Source of the DNA: Streptomyces sp. AM 2-1-1
Lineage (GTDB): Bacteria > Actinomycetota > Actinomycetes > Streptomycetales > Streptomycetaceae
Reading direction: 5' to 3'
Length of the DNA stretch: 64,000 nucleotides
Assembly (NCBI RefSeq): GCF_029167645.1
Contig: NZ_CP119147.1
Location: 868,001-932,000, forward strand
Shown here piece after piece: positions 53,031 through 61,498 of the stretch (its first letter is position 1; each line of letters opens with the position of its first letter). The translations under genes were made by a program, and so were the position numbers. The notes under the pieces were generated by a model. It searched no databases, was not told where the DNA came from, and saw only the letters and a list, made by a program, of their open reading frames with translations.

Positions 53031-54805
53031 CGGGCGGTCGCGGCGGCCGGCGCGCTCCCCGGCAGGGGGACGAGCGGGACCGCTCGCGGCCGCAGCGCGT
53101 CCAGTGCGGCCCGGCACGCCGCCACGATGCGCGCGTTCTCGGCGGTGTCCCTGACCGCCACGCGCACCGTGCGCCCCTGGTACTCGGACGACATGGGCGA
53201 CAGGTCGCGCAGGTAGACCTCGTGACGGCGGCATTCCTCCACCACCTGTGCGGCGCTCGGGCCACCTGGGGGCAGCGTCACGGTGAGCCAGTTGGCCACG
53301 GCCTCCTCAACCGCCAGGGTCTCGTCCAGTGCGGCGAGGTCGGCGGCGAGCCGGCGACGCAGCGCGTGGGTGCGGCGCCAGTGGTCGCGGTAGTACGCCG
53401 GGTCGCGCAGGGCCGCCACCGCGGCCAGTTGGGCGGGGAGGCTCACCGACCAGGGCGGCGTACGCCGGCGCAGCTCCGTCGCGGTGGCCGGGTCGGCCAC
53501 CAGGAACGCGGCCCGCATGCCGGAGAGTGCGTACATCTTGGACAAGGAGCTGCAGACCACCACCCGCGGATCCACCGCGGCGAGGCCGGCGAGCGACTCG
53601 TCCATGTCCACGTAGCCCAGGTACGCCTCGTCGATCCACCAGCGGGTCCCGGCGGGCGCGGCGGCGATCACGGAGCGCAGTTCGGCGGCGGGTGCGTGGC
53701 GTCCGGTCGGGTTGTTCGGGTTGACCACCACGACGAGGTCGTAGCGGCCGTGCTCCACGACGGCGGACAACCGGTCCGGGTCCACCCGCCAGCCATCTTC
53801 GCGGCGCAGCCGGAACCGGTCCACCCGGCATCCGATCACCCTCTCCGTGACGTGGGCGTACTCGCCGTAGCCCGGGTCCAGGAGGAGCACCCTGCTCCGC
53901 GGGGTCAGCCACCGGCCGAAGGCCCGGAAGATCAGGTCGGACGAGCCGGCGCCGGGTACGAGCGTTCCCACGGGTAGCCCCCGGGCGCGGGATATCTCCG
54001 CGAGGAGTCCCTCGGCGCCGGTCGGCGGCGAGGTGCGGGCGGCCCACTCCGGGTCGTCCGTGAGCGCCGCGCGGACGCCGGGGGCCGGTGAGAACCAGGC
54101 GTCCAGCACGTCCGCCGCGACAACCCGGTGGCGGCGGCCCAGGTCGCCGAAGCCGGTCCCGATGGCGGTGAACGAGAGCCCTCCGTGCTCGCAGCCGTCC
54201 GGCCGGGGCGCGAACGGCGCGTCCAGCTGCCAGTCCACCCGGGTCCGCAGACGTTCCACCGTGGCGCGGTGGCGGTCCCCCGCCGCCCTGGTGAGTTCGG
54301 TGACGCTGCCGGTCAGTACCTCGAACGTCACCGCCCCGCTGCGGACGGTGTGTCCGACCGGCCGCAGCCCCGCGGCCAGGTACATGGCGAGCAGTTCGGT
54401 GCGGCCCATCGCCACCACCCGCCGGCCGCCCCGGGAGGCGATCCAGCGCAACGCCGCGTACATCAGCAGCGGCGCCGCCCCGCAGGTGCGCCGGCCGGGC
54501 TCGACGGTGAGCAGCCGCACCTCGAACAGGTCGTCCTCGGTCAGGAGGGGCAACTCCTCGCGGGACAGGTACTTCTCCAGCGCGTACCGCTTCAGCCAGG
54601 GCGGGGTCAGGCTGATGAAGCCGGTGCGCACCTCGCCGTGCGCCGCGACGAGGTAGACGTTCTCACCGTCCAGTCCGTCGCGCAGGCGGCCGGCCGCGTT
54701 CGGTGCGTGCTGGCCGAGCTCCTGCGCGTACACCCGGTGGCGCAGCTCGTGGATCCACTCGAGATCCTCCGCGGTGGCGGCACGCACCTGCGGGTCACAT
54801 TCCAT
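53027..54805 (-). CDS. fused GNAT-fold acyltransferase-like / PLP aminotransferase protein
   Basis: The product is 592 residues. Residues 1-175 resemble GNAT-fold N-acyltransferases of the autoinducer-synthase/FeeM type: ELRHRVYAQELGQH near the N-terminus, FEVRLLTVEPGRRTCGAAPLL (about 95-114) and LAMYLAAGLRPVGHTVRSGAV. Residues 210-585 are a HisC/CobD-like fold-type I aminotransferase: GAGSSDLI, VNPNNPTGRH (about 361), WWIDEAYLGYV (about 389), catalytic Lys423 in CSSLSKMYALSGMRAA, and VRVAVRD near the end. All key PLP residues are present. The ATG at 54805 has AAAGAGG. It is coupled by a 4-nt overlap to the CdsA-like gene. The fusion suggests that an amine is made (or decarboxylated/transaminated) and acylated by one protein, then linked to CTP-activated lipid; this is inference. 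Confidence 0.85.
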   Translation of the reverse strand: MECDPQVRAATAEDLEWIHELRHRVYAQELGQHAPNAAGRLRDGLDGENVYLVAAHGEVRTGFISLTPPWLKRYALEKYLSREELPLLTEDDLFEVRLLTVEPGRRTCGAAPLLMYAALRWIASRGGRRVVAMGRTELLAMYLAAGLRPVGHTVRSGAVTFEVLTGSVTELTRAAGDRHRATVERLRTRVDWQLDAPFAPRPDGCEHGGLSFTAIGTGFGDLGRRHRVVAADVLDAWFSPAPGVRAALTDDPEWAARTSPPTGAEGLLAEISRARGLPVGTLVPGAGSSDLIFRAFGRWLTPRSRVLLLDPGYGEYAHVTERVIGCRVDRFRLRREDGWRVDPDRLSAVVEHGRYDLVVVVNPNNPTGRHAPAAELRSVIAAAPAGTRWWIDEAYLGYVDMDESLAGLAAVDPRVVVCSSLSKMYALSGMRAAFLVADPATATELRRRTPPWSVSLPAQLAAVAALRDPAYYRDHWRRTHALRRRLAADLAALDETLAVEEAVANWLTVTLPPGGPSAAQVVEECRRHEVYLRDLSPMSSEYQGRTVRVAVRDTAENARIVAACRAALDALRPRAVPLVPLPGSAPAAATAR

Positions 54806-54985
54806 CAAAGCCTCTTTCGACGCGGCGGAGACTGCATCATCCGCAACGGGCGTCCGCCGCGTCAGAGCCGCCTCGCACGTCCGGTCCGAGTACCCGTACT
54901 CAGGTGCGAGGGCTCCCCGTGTGCATGGGAGAGGGCGGGCCCGGACGCCGACGACGGCTCCGGCTCCGCCCCGGGCCGCATGTCC

Positions 54986-55789
54986 TCAGGCCGGTTCGGG
55001 CAGGCCGCCGACGTGGGCCACCGGCAGCTCCCAGGGCGGCGCCAGCGTGCCCTCGCTCCAGCCCGTCAGCCCGTCCGCGTCCACGCAGACGATGCCGCAG
55101 GCCGCCGCGTACTCGGCGGCGGGCGCGGTGAACTCGCCGGTGGTGACCACCACCGCGGTCTCGGCGCCGTGGACGGCGTAGCAGGTTCCGCCGAACCGCT
55201 GCAGGTCCTGCGAGCCGACCTTGTTCGTGGGCCCGTAGCGCTTGCACTGGACGACCATCCGCCGGCCGTCCGGGGCGGTGGCGAGCACGTCGGCGCCGAG
55301 GTCCCCGGCGCCGCCCACCACCTCCACGTCCCGGCAGCCGTCCCGGCGGCAGAGGTCCGCCACGGCCTCCTCGAAGGCGTACGGGTCCAGGGCGGCGAAG
55401 TCCGCCGCGACCGGCTCCGGCTCCGGCAGGAGGACCGCGGCGGGGGCGGGGGCCGGGGCGGGGGCCGGGGCGGGAAGCGCGTTCGCCTCGTCGAGTTCGG
55501 CCAGTGCGTTGTCCACCAGCTCCTCGGCGGCCTGGGTGACGGCGGCCGCCACCCGGGCGGCGGCCCGGCGGCGGTGGCGTCGGCGCAGCATGCCCAGGGC
55601 ACTCACGGCGCCGGCCAGGGCGAGCGCGCCCCACAGGAGGGGGTGGTGTCCGGCGCTCGCCCCGACCGTACGGAGCAGCATCCCGCCGGCCACCAGGAGC
55701 AAGGCGGCGAGGACGAATCCCACCGCCGTGCGGCGGAGACTGAACTCGCCCCGCGTCCTGTGCGCGCGTCCTCGTATCGCTGTCGGCAT
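54986..55789 (-). CDS. membrane-anchored Mrr-type restriction endonuclease-like protein
   Basis: The product is 267 residues. Two adjacent hydrophobic segments (about residues 20-40 and 48-68) are followed by a basic stretch, a helical region, an Ala-Pro repeat linker (about 108-122) and a C-terminal Mrr_cat/PD-(D/E)xK nuclease domain: FEEAVADLCRRDGC, VEVVGGAGDLGADVLA (metal Asp) and RMVVQCKRYG (QxK), ending with VVVTTGEFTAPA. Such domains cut modified or foreign DNA, but membrane-tethered versions are uncharacterised. ATG 55789 has GGGAGCAGAG. It lies upstream of, and in the same direction as, the acyltransferase-aminotransferase operon, separated by 180 bp. Confidence 0.85.
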   Translation of the reverse strand: MPTAIRGRAHRTRGEFSLRRTAVGFVLAALLLVAGGMLLRTVGASAGHHPLLWGALALAGAVSALGMLRRRHRRRAAARVAAAVTQAAEELVDNALAELDEANALPAPAPAPAPAPAAVLLPEPEPVAADFAALDPYAFEEAVADLCRRDGCRDVEVVGGAGDLGADVLATAPDGRRMVVQCKRYGPTNKVGSQDLQRFGGTCYAVHGAETAVVVTTGEFTAPAAEYAAACGIVCVDADGLTGWSEGTLAPPWELPVAHVGGLPEPA

Positions 55790-55933
55790 CTCTGCTCCCC
55801 ACCCCTGTCGTGTCCGGTGCGGTCCTGCGAGCGCAAGATCATCTGATGGGGCGTCTGCCCGCAGACGGGTGATCGACGCGGGTCCGGCCGAAATCCGGTG
55901 GCCGGGGTCCGCGCCGTGTGGTCGGGTACGCCG

Positions 55934-56740
55934 ATGCGTACCCACGAGGAACTCCTGGCCCTGTTCGATCACGAGATGCGGGAACACGCCCGTCCCGACG
56001 GCCCTGGTGAGCGGGTGGACCGGGACGGGCCGGTGGTCCGCCGGAGCGGTGGCCCCGACGACTGGAACGGCGTCGTGTGGTCGGACCCGGCGCTCGACGT
56101 GAGCGCGGCCGGGGCTGTCGTCGCCGCGCAGGTGGCCCACTTCACGGCGCTCGGTGCGGCACGCGGTGTCACGTCGTTCGAGTGGAAGCTCTACGGGCAC
56201 GACCGCCCCGCCGGTCTGGCGGAACGGCTGGAGGCGGCGGGTTTCGTCCCCGAGCCCCCCGAGACGCTGATGGTGGCGGCGGTGGCGGACCTGCCGGCCG
56301 ACGCCGGCCCGCCCGCCGGGGTCGAGGTGCGCGAGGTGCGCGACGCCGTCGGGGTGCGGCTGATGGCCGAGGCGCACGAGGCGGCGTTCGGCGCGGACGC
56401 CGGGTGGCTGCGCGACCACATGCTGGCCCGGCTGGCCGCGGCACCCGAGGAGTTCTTCGGGCTGGTTGCGGTGGCGGACGGGCTGCCGGTGAGCGCGGCG
56501 CGGATGGAGCTATATCCGGGTACGCGCTTCGCGGGGCTCTGGGGCGGCGGTACGCATCCGGCGTGGCGGGGGCGCGGCGTCTACCGCGCCCTGGTGGCAC
56601 ACCGGGCCCGTACCGCCGCCGCGCGCGGGGCCGAGTACCTGCAGGTCGACGCCTCCGACGCCTCGGCCCCGATCCTGGCGCGGCTGGGTTTCGCGGCGCT
56701 CACGACCACGACGCCGTACGTGTACCGCATCGCGTCGTAA
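55934..56740 (+). CDS. GNAT family N-acetyltransferase
   Basis: The product is 268 residues, with a degenerate N-terminal GNAT half (VTSFEWKLYGHDRPAGLAE) and a canonical C-terminal half: FAGLWGGGTHPAWRGRGVYRAL (acetyl-CoA loop RGRGVY, about 205-226) and EYLQVDASDASAPILARLGF. ATG 55934 is preferred to the GTG at 55898. It is divergent from the Mrr-type gene. The acceptor is unknown. Confidence 0.88.
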   Translation: MRTHEELLALFDHEMREHARPDGPGERVDRDGPVVRRSGGPDDWNGVVWSDPALDVSAAGAVVAAQVAHFTALGAARGVTSFEWKLYGHDRPAGLAERLEAAGFVPEPPETLMVAAVADLPADAGPPAGVEVREVRDAVGVRLMAEAHEAAFGADAGWLRDHMLARLAAAPEEFFGLVAVADGLPVSAARMELYPGTRFAGLWGGGTHPAWRGRGVYRALVAHRARTAAARGAEYLQVDASDASAPILARLGFAALTTTTPYVYRIAS

Positions 56741-57132
56741 CCCATGCCCTGCGGCCCGGAAGGCGTCGGAGCGCCCATCGTGTTGCTCATGCGTGCCGCC
56801 CCGATGACAACTGAGAGAAATTGTTGGCACTCGGTGCCTTGTCAGCTGTCACGCAGTGCCATACGTTGAAGGCGTCCGGGCGGCCGGCGTACCGGATCTC
56901 ACGTACGCCGGCTGTCCCCGCGAGCCGACCGTGCCCGCGCGCCCGGACGCCTGCGTCACAGGCACCCTTCCGCTCCACCGAGCACGCCGAGCACCACCCG
57001 CCGAACCGACGGCACACCTCCAGAACCGCACCGCTCCCCGTCCGCGGGGACCACCGAAGCGTTCCTCACCAGCGTTCCCCTGCCTCTCGGCCCGTTCGAG
57101 CAGGGGAGACACCATCCGCCGGAGGCATCACC
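56741..57132. other. ccr upstream region
   Basis: About 390 bp without a credible gene. It carries the promoter described separately and, if that is right, a 5' leader of about 260 nt. No riboswitch fold was recognised by eye. Confidence 0.4.
56826..56867 (+). promoter_or_regulatory. candidate ccr promoter with adjacent inverted repeat
   Basis: An inverted repeat GGCAC-TCG-GTGCC (56826-56838) directly abuts a -35-like TTGTCA (56839-56844), which is 17 bp from TACGTT (56862-56867). The patch is locally AT-rich. A further half-site GTGCC occurs at 56856-56860. This is a plausible regulator site for the ethylmalonyl-CoA operon. Confidence 0.45.
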
Positions 57133-58506
57133 GTGAAGGAAATCCTGGACGCGATCCAGTCGCAGGACAGCACCGCAGCCGACTTCGCGGCGCTGCCCCT
57201 CCCCGAGTCGTACCGCGCGGTGACCGTGCACAAGGACGAGGAGGGCATGTTCGAGGGACGGGCCACGCGGGACAAGGACCCACGCGAGTCGCTCCACCTC
57301 GACGAAGTCCCGCTGCCCGAACTCGGCCCGGGCGAAGCCCTGGTCGCCGTCATGGCGAGCTCGGTGAACTACAACTCCGTCTGGACCTCGATCTTCGAGC
57401 CGGTCTCCACCTTCGGCTTCCTGGAGCGGTACGGCAGGCTCAGTGAGCTGACCAAGCGTCACGACCTGCCCTACCACGTCATCGGATCCGACCTGGCGGG
57501 CGTCGTGCTGCGCACCGGCGCCGGCGTGAACGCCTGGCAGCCGGGCGACGAGGTCGTCGCACACTGCCTCTCCGTCGAACTCGAGTCGTCCGACGGACAC
57601 AACGACACGATGCTCGACCCCGAGCAGCGCATCTGGGGCTTCGAGACCAACTTCGGCGGCCTCGCCGAGATCGCCCTCGTCAAGTCGAACCAGCTGATGC
57701 CGAAGCCCGACCACCTCAGCTGGGAGGAGGCGGCGGCCCCCGGGCTCGTCAACTCGACCGCCTACCGCCAGCTCGTCTCGCGCAACGGCGCGGGCATGAA
57801 GCAGGGCGACAACGTCCTCATCTGGGGCGCCAGCGGCGGCCTGGGCTCGTACGCCACCCAGTTCGCGCTGGCCGGCGGCGCCAACCCGATCTGCGTGGTC
57901 TCCAACGACCAGAAGGCGGAGATCTGCCGGCGGATGGGTGCCGAGGCGATCATCGACCGCAGCGCCGAGGGCTACAAGTTCTGGAAGGACGAGCACCACC
58001 AGGACCCCCGCGAGTGGAAGCGGTTCGGCAAGCGCATCCGCGAGCTGACCGGGGGCGAGGACGTCGACATCGTCTTCGAGCACCCCGGACGCGAGACCTT
58101 CGGCGCCTCCGTCTACGTCACCCGCAAGGGCGGCACCATCGTGACCTGCGCCTCCACCTCGGGGTACACCCACGAGTACGACAACCGCTACCTGTGGATG
58201 TCGCTCAAGAAGATCGTCGGCTCGCACTTCGCCAACTACCGCGAGGCGTGGGAGGCGAACCGGCTGGTGGCGAAGGGGAAGATCCACCCGACGCTCTCCC
58301 GCGTGTACACGCTGGAGGAGACCGGCCAGGCCGCCCACGACGTCCACCGCAACGTCCACCAGGGCAAGGTCGGCGTCCTCGCCCTGGCCCCGCGCGAGGG
58401 GATGGGCGTGCGCGACGAGGAGCTGCGCGCGAAGCACATCGACGCCATCAACCTGTTCCGGGACACCCCGGCGGAACGTTCCACCCCCTCCACCCCGAGC
58501 GTCTGA
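57133..58506 (+). CDS. ccr: crotonyl-CoA carboxylase/reductase
   Basis: The product is 457 residues, the usual length for Ccr. This enzyme reductively carboxylates crotonyl-CoA with NADPH and CO2 to ethylmalonyl-CoA, feeding both acetate assimilation and polyketide extender units. Family blocks include SSVNYNSVWTSIFEPVSTF (about residues 77-95), YHVIGSDLAGVVLRTG, LIWGASGGLGSYATQFA (NADPH motif, about 233-249), and FEHPGRETFGASVYV with GGTIVTCASTSGY, residues of the CO2/NADPH pocket. GTG 57133 follows GGAGG. It heads an operon with meaA, a lyase, a MaoC hydratase and an acyl-CoA dehydrogenase. Confidence 0.96.
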   Translation: MKEILDAIQSQDSTAADFAALPLPESYRAVTVHKDEEGMFEGRATRDKDPRESLHLDEVPLPELGPGEALVAVMASSVNYNSVWTSIFEPVSTFGFLERYGRLSELTKRHDLPYHVIGSDLAGVVLRTGAGVNAWQPGDEVVAHCLSVELESSDGHNDTMLDPEQRIWGFETNFGGLAEIALVKSNQLMPKPDHLSWEEAAAPGLVNSTAYRQLVSRNGAGMKQGDNVLIWGASGGLGSYATQFALAGGANPICVVSNDQKAEICRRMGAEAIIDRSAEGYKFWKDEHHQDPREWKRFGKRIRELTGGEDVDIVFEHPGRETFGASVYVTRKGGTIVTCASTSGYTHEYDNRYLWMSLKKIVGSHFANYREAWEANRLVAKGKIHPTLSRVYTLEETGQAAHDVHRNVHQGKVGVLALAPREGMGVRDEELRAKHIDAINLFRDTPAERSTPSTPSV

Positions 58507-58515
58507 GGTCTCCCG

Positions 58516-60528
58516 ATGACCGAACGTCACAAGGACCGTCCCTGGCTCATGCGGACGTACGCGGGCCACTCGACGGCCGAGGCGTCCAACGAGCTCTACC
58601 GGCGCAACCTCGCCAAGGGCCAGACCGGTCTCTCCGTCGCCTTCGACCTGCCCACCCAGACGGGCTACGACCCCGACCACGTCCTCGCCCGCGGCGAGGT
58701 CGGGCGGGTCGGGGTCCCGGTCTCGCACCTCGGTGACATGCGCCGGCTGTTCCAGGACATCCCGCTGGAGCGGATGAACACCTCGATGACGATCAACGCC
58801 ACGGCGATGTGGCTGCTGGCGCTCTACCAGGTGGTCGCCGAGGAGCAGGGCGCCGACCCCGACCTGCTCCAGGGCACCACCCAGAACGACATCGTCAAGG
58901 AGTACCTCTCGCGCGGGACGCACGTCTTCCCGCCGGGACCCTCCCTGCGGCTGACCACCGACATGATCACGTACACCGTCGGCCGCATCCCGAAGTGGAA
59001 CCCGATCAACATCTGCAGCTACCACCTCCAGGAGGCCGGGGCCACCCCCGTCCAGGAGATCGCCTACGCCCTGTCCACGGCCGTCGCCGTCCTGGACGCG
59101 GTGCGCGACTCCGGGCAGGTGCCCGAGGAGGAGTTCGGCGCGGTGGTCGGGCGCATCTCGTTCTTCGTGAACGCGGGCGTCCGGTTCATCGAGGAGATGT
59201 GCAAGATGCGCGCCTTCGGACGGATCTGGGACCGCATCACCCGCGAGCGGTACGGCATCACCGATCCCAGGCAGCGGCGGTTCCGCTACGGCGTCCAGGT
59301 CAACTCCCTCGGCCTCACGGAGGCGCAGCCGGAGAACAACGTCCAGCGGATCGTGCTGGAGATGCTGGCCGTCACCCTCTCCAAGGACGCCCGTGCCCGC
59401 GCGGTGCAGCTCCCCGCCTGGAACGAGGCGCTGGGCCTGCCCCGCCCCTGGGACCAGCAGTGGTCGCTCCGCATCCAGCAGGTCCTCGCGCACGAGAGCG
59501 ACCTGCTGGAGTACGAGGACATCTTCGCCGGATCGCGCGTGATCGAGGCCAAGGTGGACGAGCTGGTGGAGGAGTCGCTCGCCGAGATCGACCGGATCGA
59601 GCAGATGGGCGGTGCGATGGCCGCCGTCGAGTCGGGCTACCTCAAGTCCGAGCTGGTCTCCTCGCACGCCGCGCGGCGGGCCCGCATCGAGAGCGGCGAG
59701 GAGAAGGTCATCGGTGTCAACCTCCACCAGGGGACCGAGCCCAGTCCGCTCACCGCCGACCTGGACGGCGCCATCATGACGGTGGACCCCGAGAACGAGG
59801 CGCGGGTGGTGGCCGCCCTGCACGCCTGGCGCGACGACCGCGACGAGACGCGCGCCTCCGAGTCGCTGGCTGCCCTGAAGAAGGCCGCCGCCGGCACGGA
59901 GAACCTGATGGCCGCGACGCTCGAGTGCGCCCGCGCCGGAGTGACCACCGGCGAGTGGTCCTGGGCGCTGCGGGACGTGTTCGGCGAGTTCCGGGCGCCC
60001 ACCGGGGTCTCCTCCGCGCCGGTCGCCGTCACCGCCGAGCCGGGCACCCCACTGGCGGAGGTCCGCGCCAAGGTCGCCCGTACCGCCGAGGACCTGGGCT
60101 GCGGACGGCTGCGCCTGCTGGTCGGCAAGCCGGGGCTCGACGGGCACTCCAACGGCGCCGAGCAGATCGCCGTACGCGCCCGCGACGCCGGCTTCGAGGT
60201 GGTCTACCAGGGGATCCGGCTGACGCCCGAACAGATCGTCTCCGCCGCCCTGGCCGAGGACGTGCACTGCGTGGGCCTGTCGATCCTCTCCGGCTCGCAC
60301 GCCGCGCTCGTCCCCGACGTGCTCCACCGGCTGCGCGAGGCGGGCGCGGACGACGTTCCGGTGATCGCGGGCGGGATCATCCCGCCCGCCGACGCCGCCG
60401 TCCTCGTCCGGGCCGGGGTCGCCGCCGTCTTCACCCCGAAGGACTTCGGTATCACGGAGATCATCGGCCGTATCGTCGACGAGATCCGCAAAGCCCACAC
60501 GCTCGACCCTCTGGAGGTCCCCGCATGA
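58516..60528 (+). CDS. meaA: ethylmalonyl-CoA mutase (MeaA)
   Basis: The product is 670 residues, a B12-dependent acyl-CoA mutase with both domains in one chain. The N-terminal barrel (about 1-520) includes MRTYAGHSTAEASNELYRRN, FDLPTQTGYDPDH and LEMLAVTLSKDARARAVQLP. The C-terminal cobalamin domain (about 535-665) has GLDGHSNGAEQIAVRARDAG (DxHxxG ligand motif), GLSILSGSH and AGGIIPPADA. It converts ethylmalonyl-CoA to methylsuccinyl-CoA. It starts 9 nt after ccr and overlaps the lyase gene by 4 nt (ATGA), confirming one operon. Confidence 0.96.
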   Translation: MTERHKDRPWLMRTYAGHSTAEASNELYRRNLAKGQTGLSVAFDLPTQTGYDPDHVLARGEVGRVGVPVSHLGDMRRLFQDIPLERMNTSMTINATAMWLLALYQVVAEEQGADPDLLQGTTQNDIVKEYLSRGTHVFPPGPSLRLTTDMITYTVGRIPKWNPINICSYHLQEAGATPVQEIAYALSTAVAVLDAVRDSGQVPEEEFGAVVGRISFFVNAGVRFIEEMCKMRAFGRIWDRITRERYGITDPRQRRFRYGVQVNSLGLTEAQPENNVQRIVLEMLAVTLSKDARARAVQLPAWNEALGLPRPWDQQWSLRIQQVLAHESDLLEYEDIFAGSRVIEAKVDELVEESLAEIDRIEQMGGAMAAVESGYLKSELVSSHAARRARIESGEEKVIGVNLHQGTEPSPLTADLDGAIMTVDPENEARVVAALHAWRDDRDETRASESLAALKKAAAGTENLMAATLECARAGVTTGEWSWALRDVFGEFRAPTGVSSAPVAVTAEPGTPLAEVRAKVARTAEDLGCGRLRLLVGKPGLDGHSNGAEQIAVRARDAGFEVVYQGIRLTPEQIVSAALAEDVHCVGLSILSGSHAALVPDVLHRLREAGADDVPVIAGGIIPPADAAVLVRAGVAAVFTPKDFGITEIIGRIVDEIRKAHTLDPLEVPA

Positions 60529-61496
60529 CCACGCCCACGCCCGTGAACCGGCTGCGCCCCCGCCGCTCGTGTCTGGCCGTTCCCGGCTCCAACCCGCGCT
60601 TCCTGGAGAAGGCACAGGGGCTCCCGGCCGACCAGGTCTTCCTCGACCTGGAGGACGCCTGCGCGCCGCTCGCCAAGGAAGGGGCGCGGCACACCATCGT
60701 CGACGCGCTCAACAACGGCGACTGGACCGGCAAGACCCGGGTGGTACGGGTCAACGACTGGACCACGCACTGGACGTACCGCGACGTCATCACGGTCGTC
60801 GAGGGTGCCGGGCCGAACCTCGACTGCATCATGCTGCCGAAGGTGCAGGACGCCGAACAGGTGGTGGCGCTCGACCTGCTGCTCACCCAGATCGAGAAGA
60901 CGATGGGCTTCGAGGTCGGCCGGATCGGCATCGAGGCGCAGATCGAGAACGCCAAGGGCCTGGTGAACATCGACACCATCGCGGCCGCCTCGCCCCGGCT
61001 GGAGACCCTGATCTTCGGTCCGGCCGACTTCATGGCGTCCATCAACATGAAGACCCTGGTCGTCGGTCAGCAGCCGCCCGGCTACGGCGCGGACGCGTAC
61101 CACTACATCCTGATGCGCATCCTGATGGCGGCCCGCACGCACGACCTCCAGGCGATCGACGGACCGTTCCTCCAGATCCGTGACGTGGACGCCTACCGCG
61201 AGGTGGCCGGCCGTGCCGCGGCGCTGGGCTTCGACGGCAAGTGGGTGCTCCACCCCGGCCAGGTCGACGCGGCCAACGAGGTCTTCTCCCCGTCGCAGGA
61301 GGACTACGACCACGCCGAGATGATCCTCGACGCCTACGACTGGTGCACCTCGGAGGCGGGCGGCAAGAAGGGCTCGGCGATGCTCGGCGACGAGATGATC
61401 GACGAGGCCAGCCGCAAGATGGCGCTGGTCGTCGCCGGCAAGGGCCGGGCCGCCGGGATGCGGCGCACCTCGAAGTTCGAAGCTCCGGAGGCCTGA
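60525..61496 (+). CDS. HpcH/HpaI family CoA-ester lyase (beta-methylmalyl-CoA/malyl-CoA lyase)
   Basis: The product is 323 residues, of the citrate-lyase-beta-like family. RSCLAVPGSNPRFLEKA (about residues 14-30), VFLDLEDACAPLAK (acid in the Mg site, about 39-52), VVRVNDWTTHW, CIMLPKVQDAEQV and IEAQIENAKGL (metal Glu) are visible. In the ethylmalonyl-CoA pathway it cleaves beta-methylmalyl-CoA to propionyl-CoA and glyoxylate. It is coupled to meaA by an ATGA overlap, and followed by the MaoC gene after 2 nt. Confidence 0.93.
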   Translation: MTTPTPVNRLRPRRSCLAVPGSNPRFLEKAQGLPADQVFLDLEDACAPLAKEGARHTIVDALNNGDWTGKTRVVRVNDWTTHWTYRDVITVVEGAGPNLDCIMLPKVQDAEQVVALDLLLTQIEKTMGFEVGRIGIEAQIENAKGLVNIDTIAAASPRLETLIFGPADFMASINMKTLVVGQQPPGYGADAYHYILMRILMAARTHDLQAIDGPFLQIRDVDAYREVAGRAAALGFDGKWVLHPGQVDAANEVFSPSQEDYDHAEMILDAYDWCTSEAGGKKGSAMLGDEMIDEASRKMALVVAGKGRAAGMRRTSKFEAPEA

Positions 61497-61498
61497 TC

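Noticed and set aside
56789..56869. Possible 26-codon leader peptide upstream of ccr
   Set aside because: There is no ribosome site, no codon run suggesting attenuation, and it overlaps the predicted promoter hexamers.
56956..60615. Open frame of 1219 codons on the minus strand
   Set aside because: It is antisense to ccr and meaA, which are unmistakable; the frame is an artefact of extreme third-position GC.
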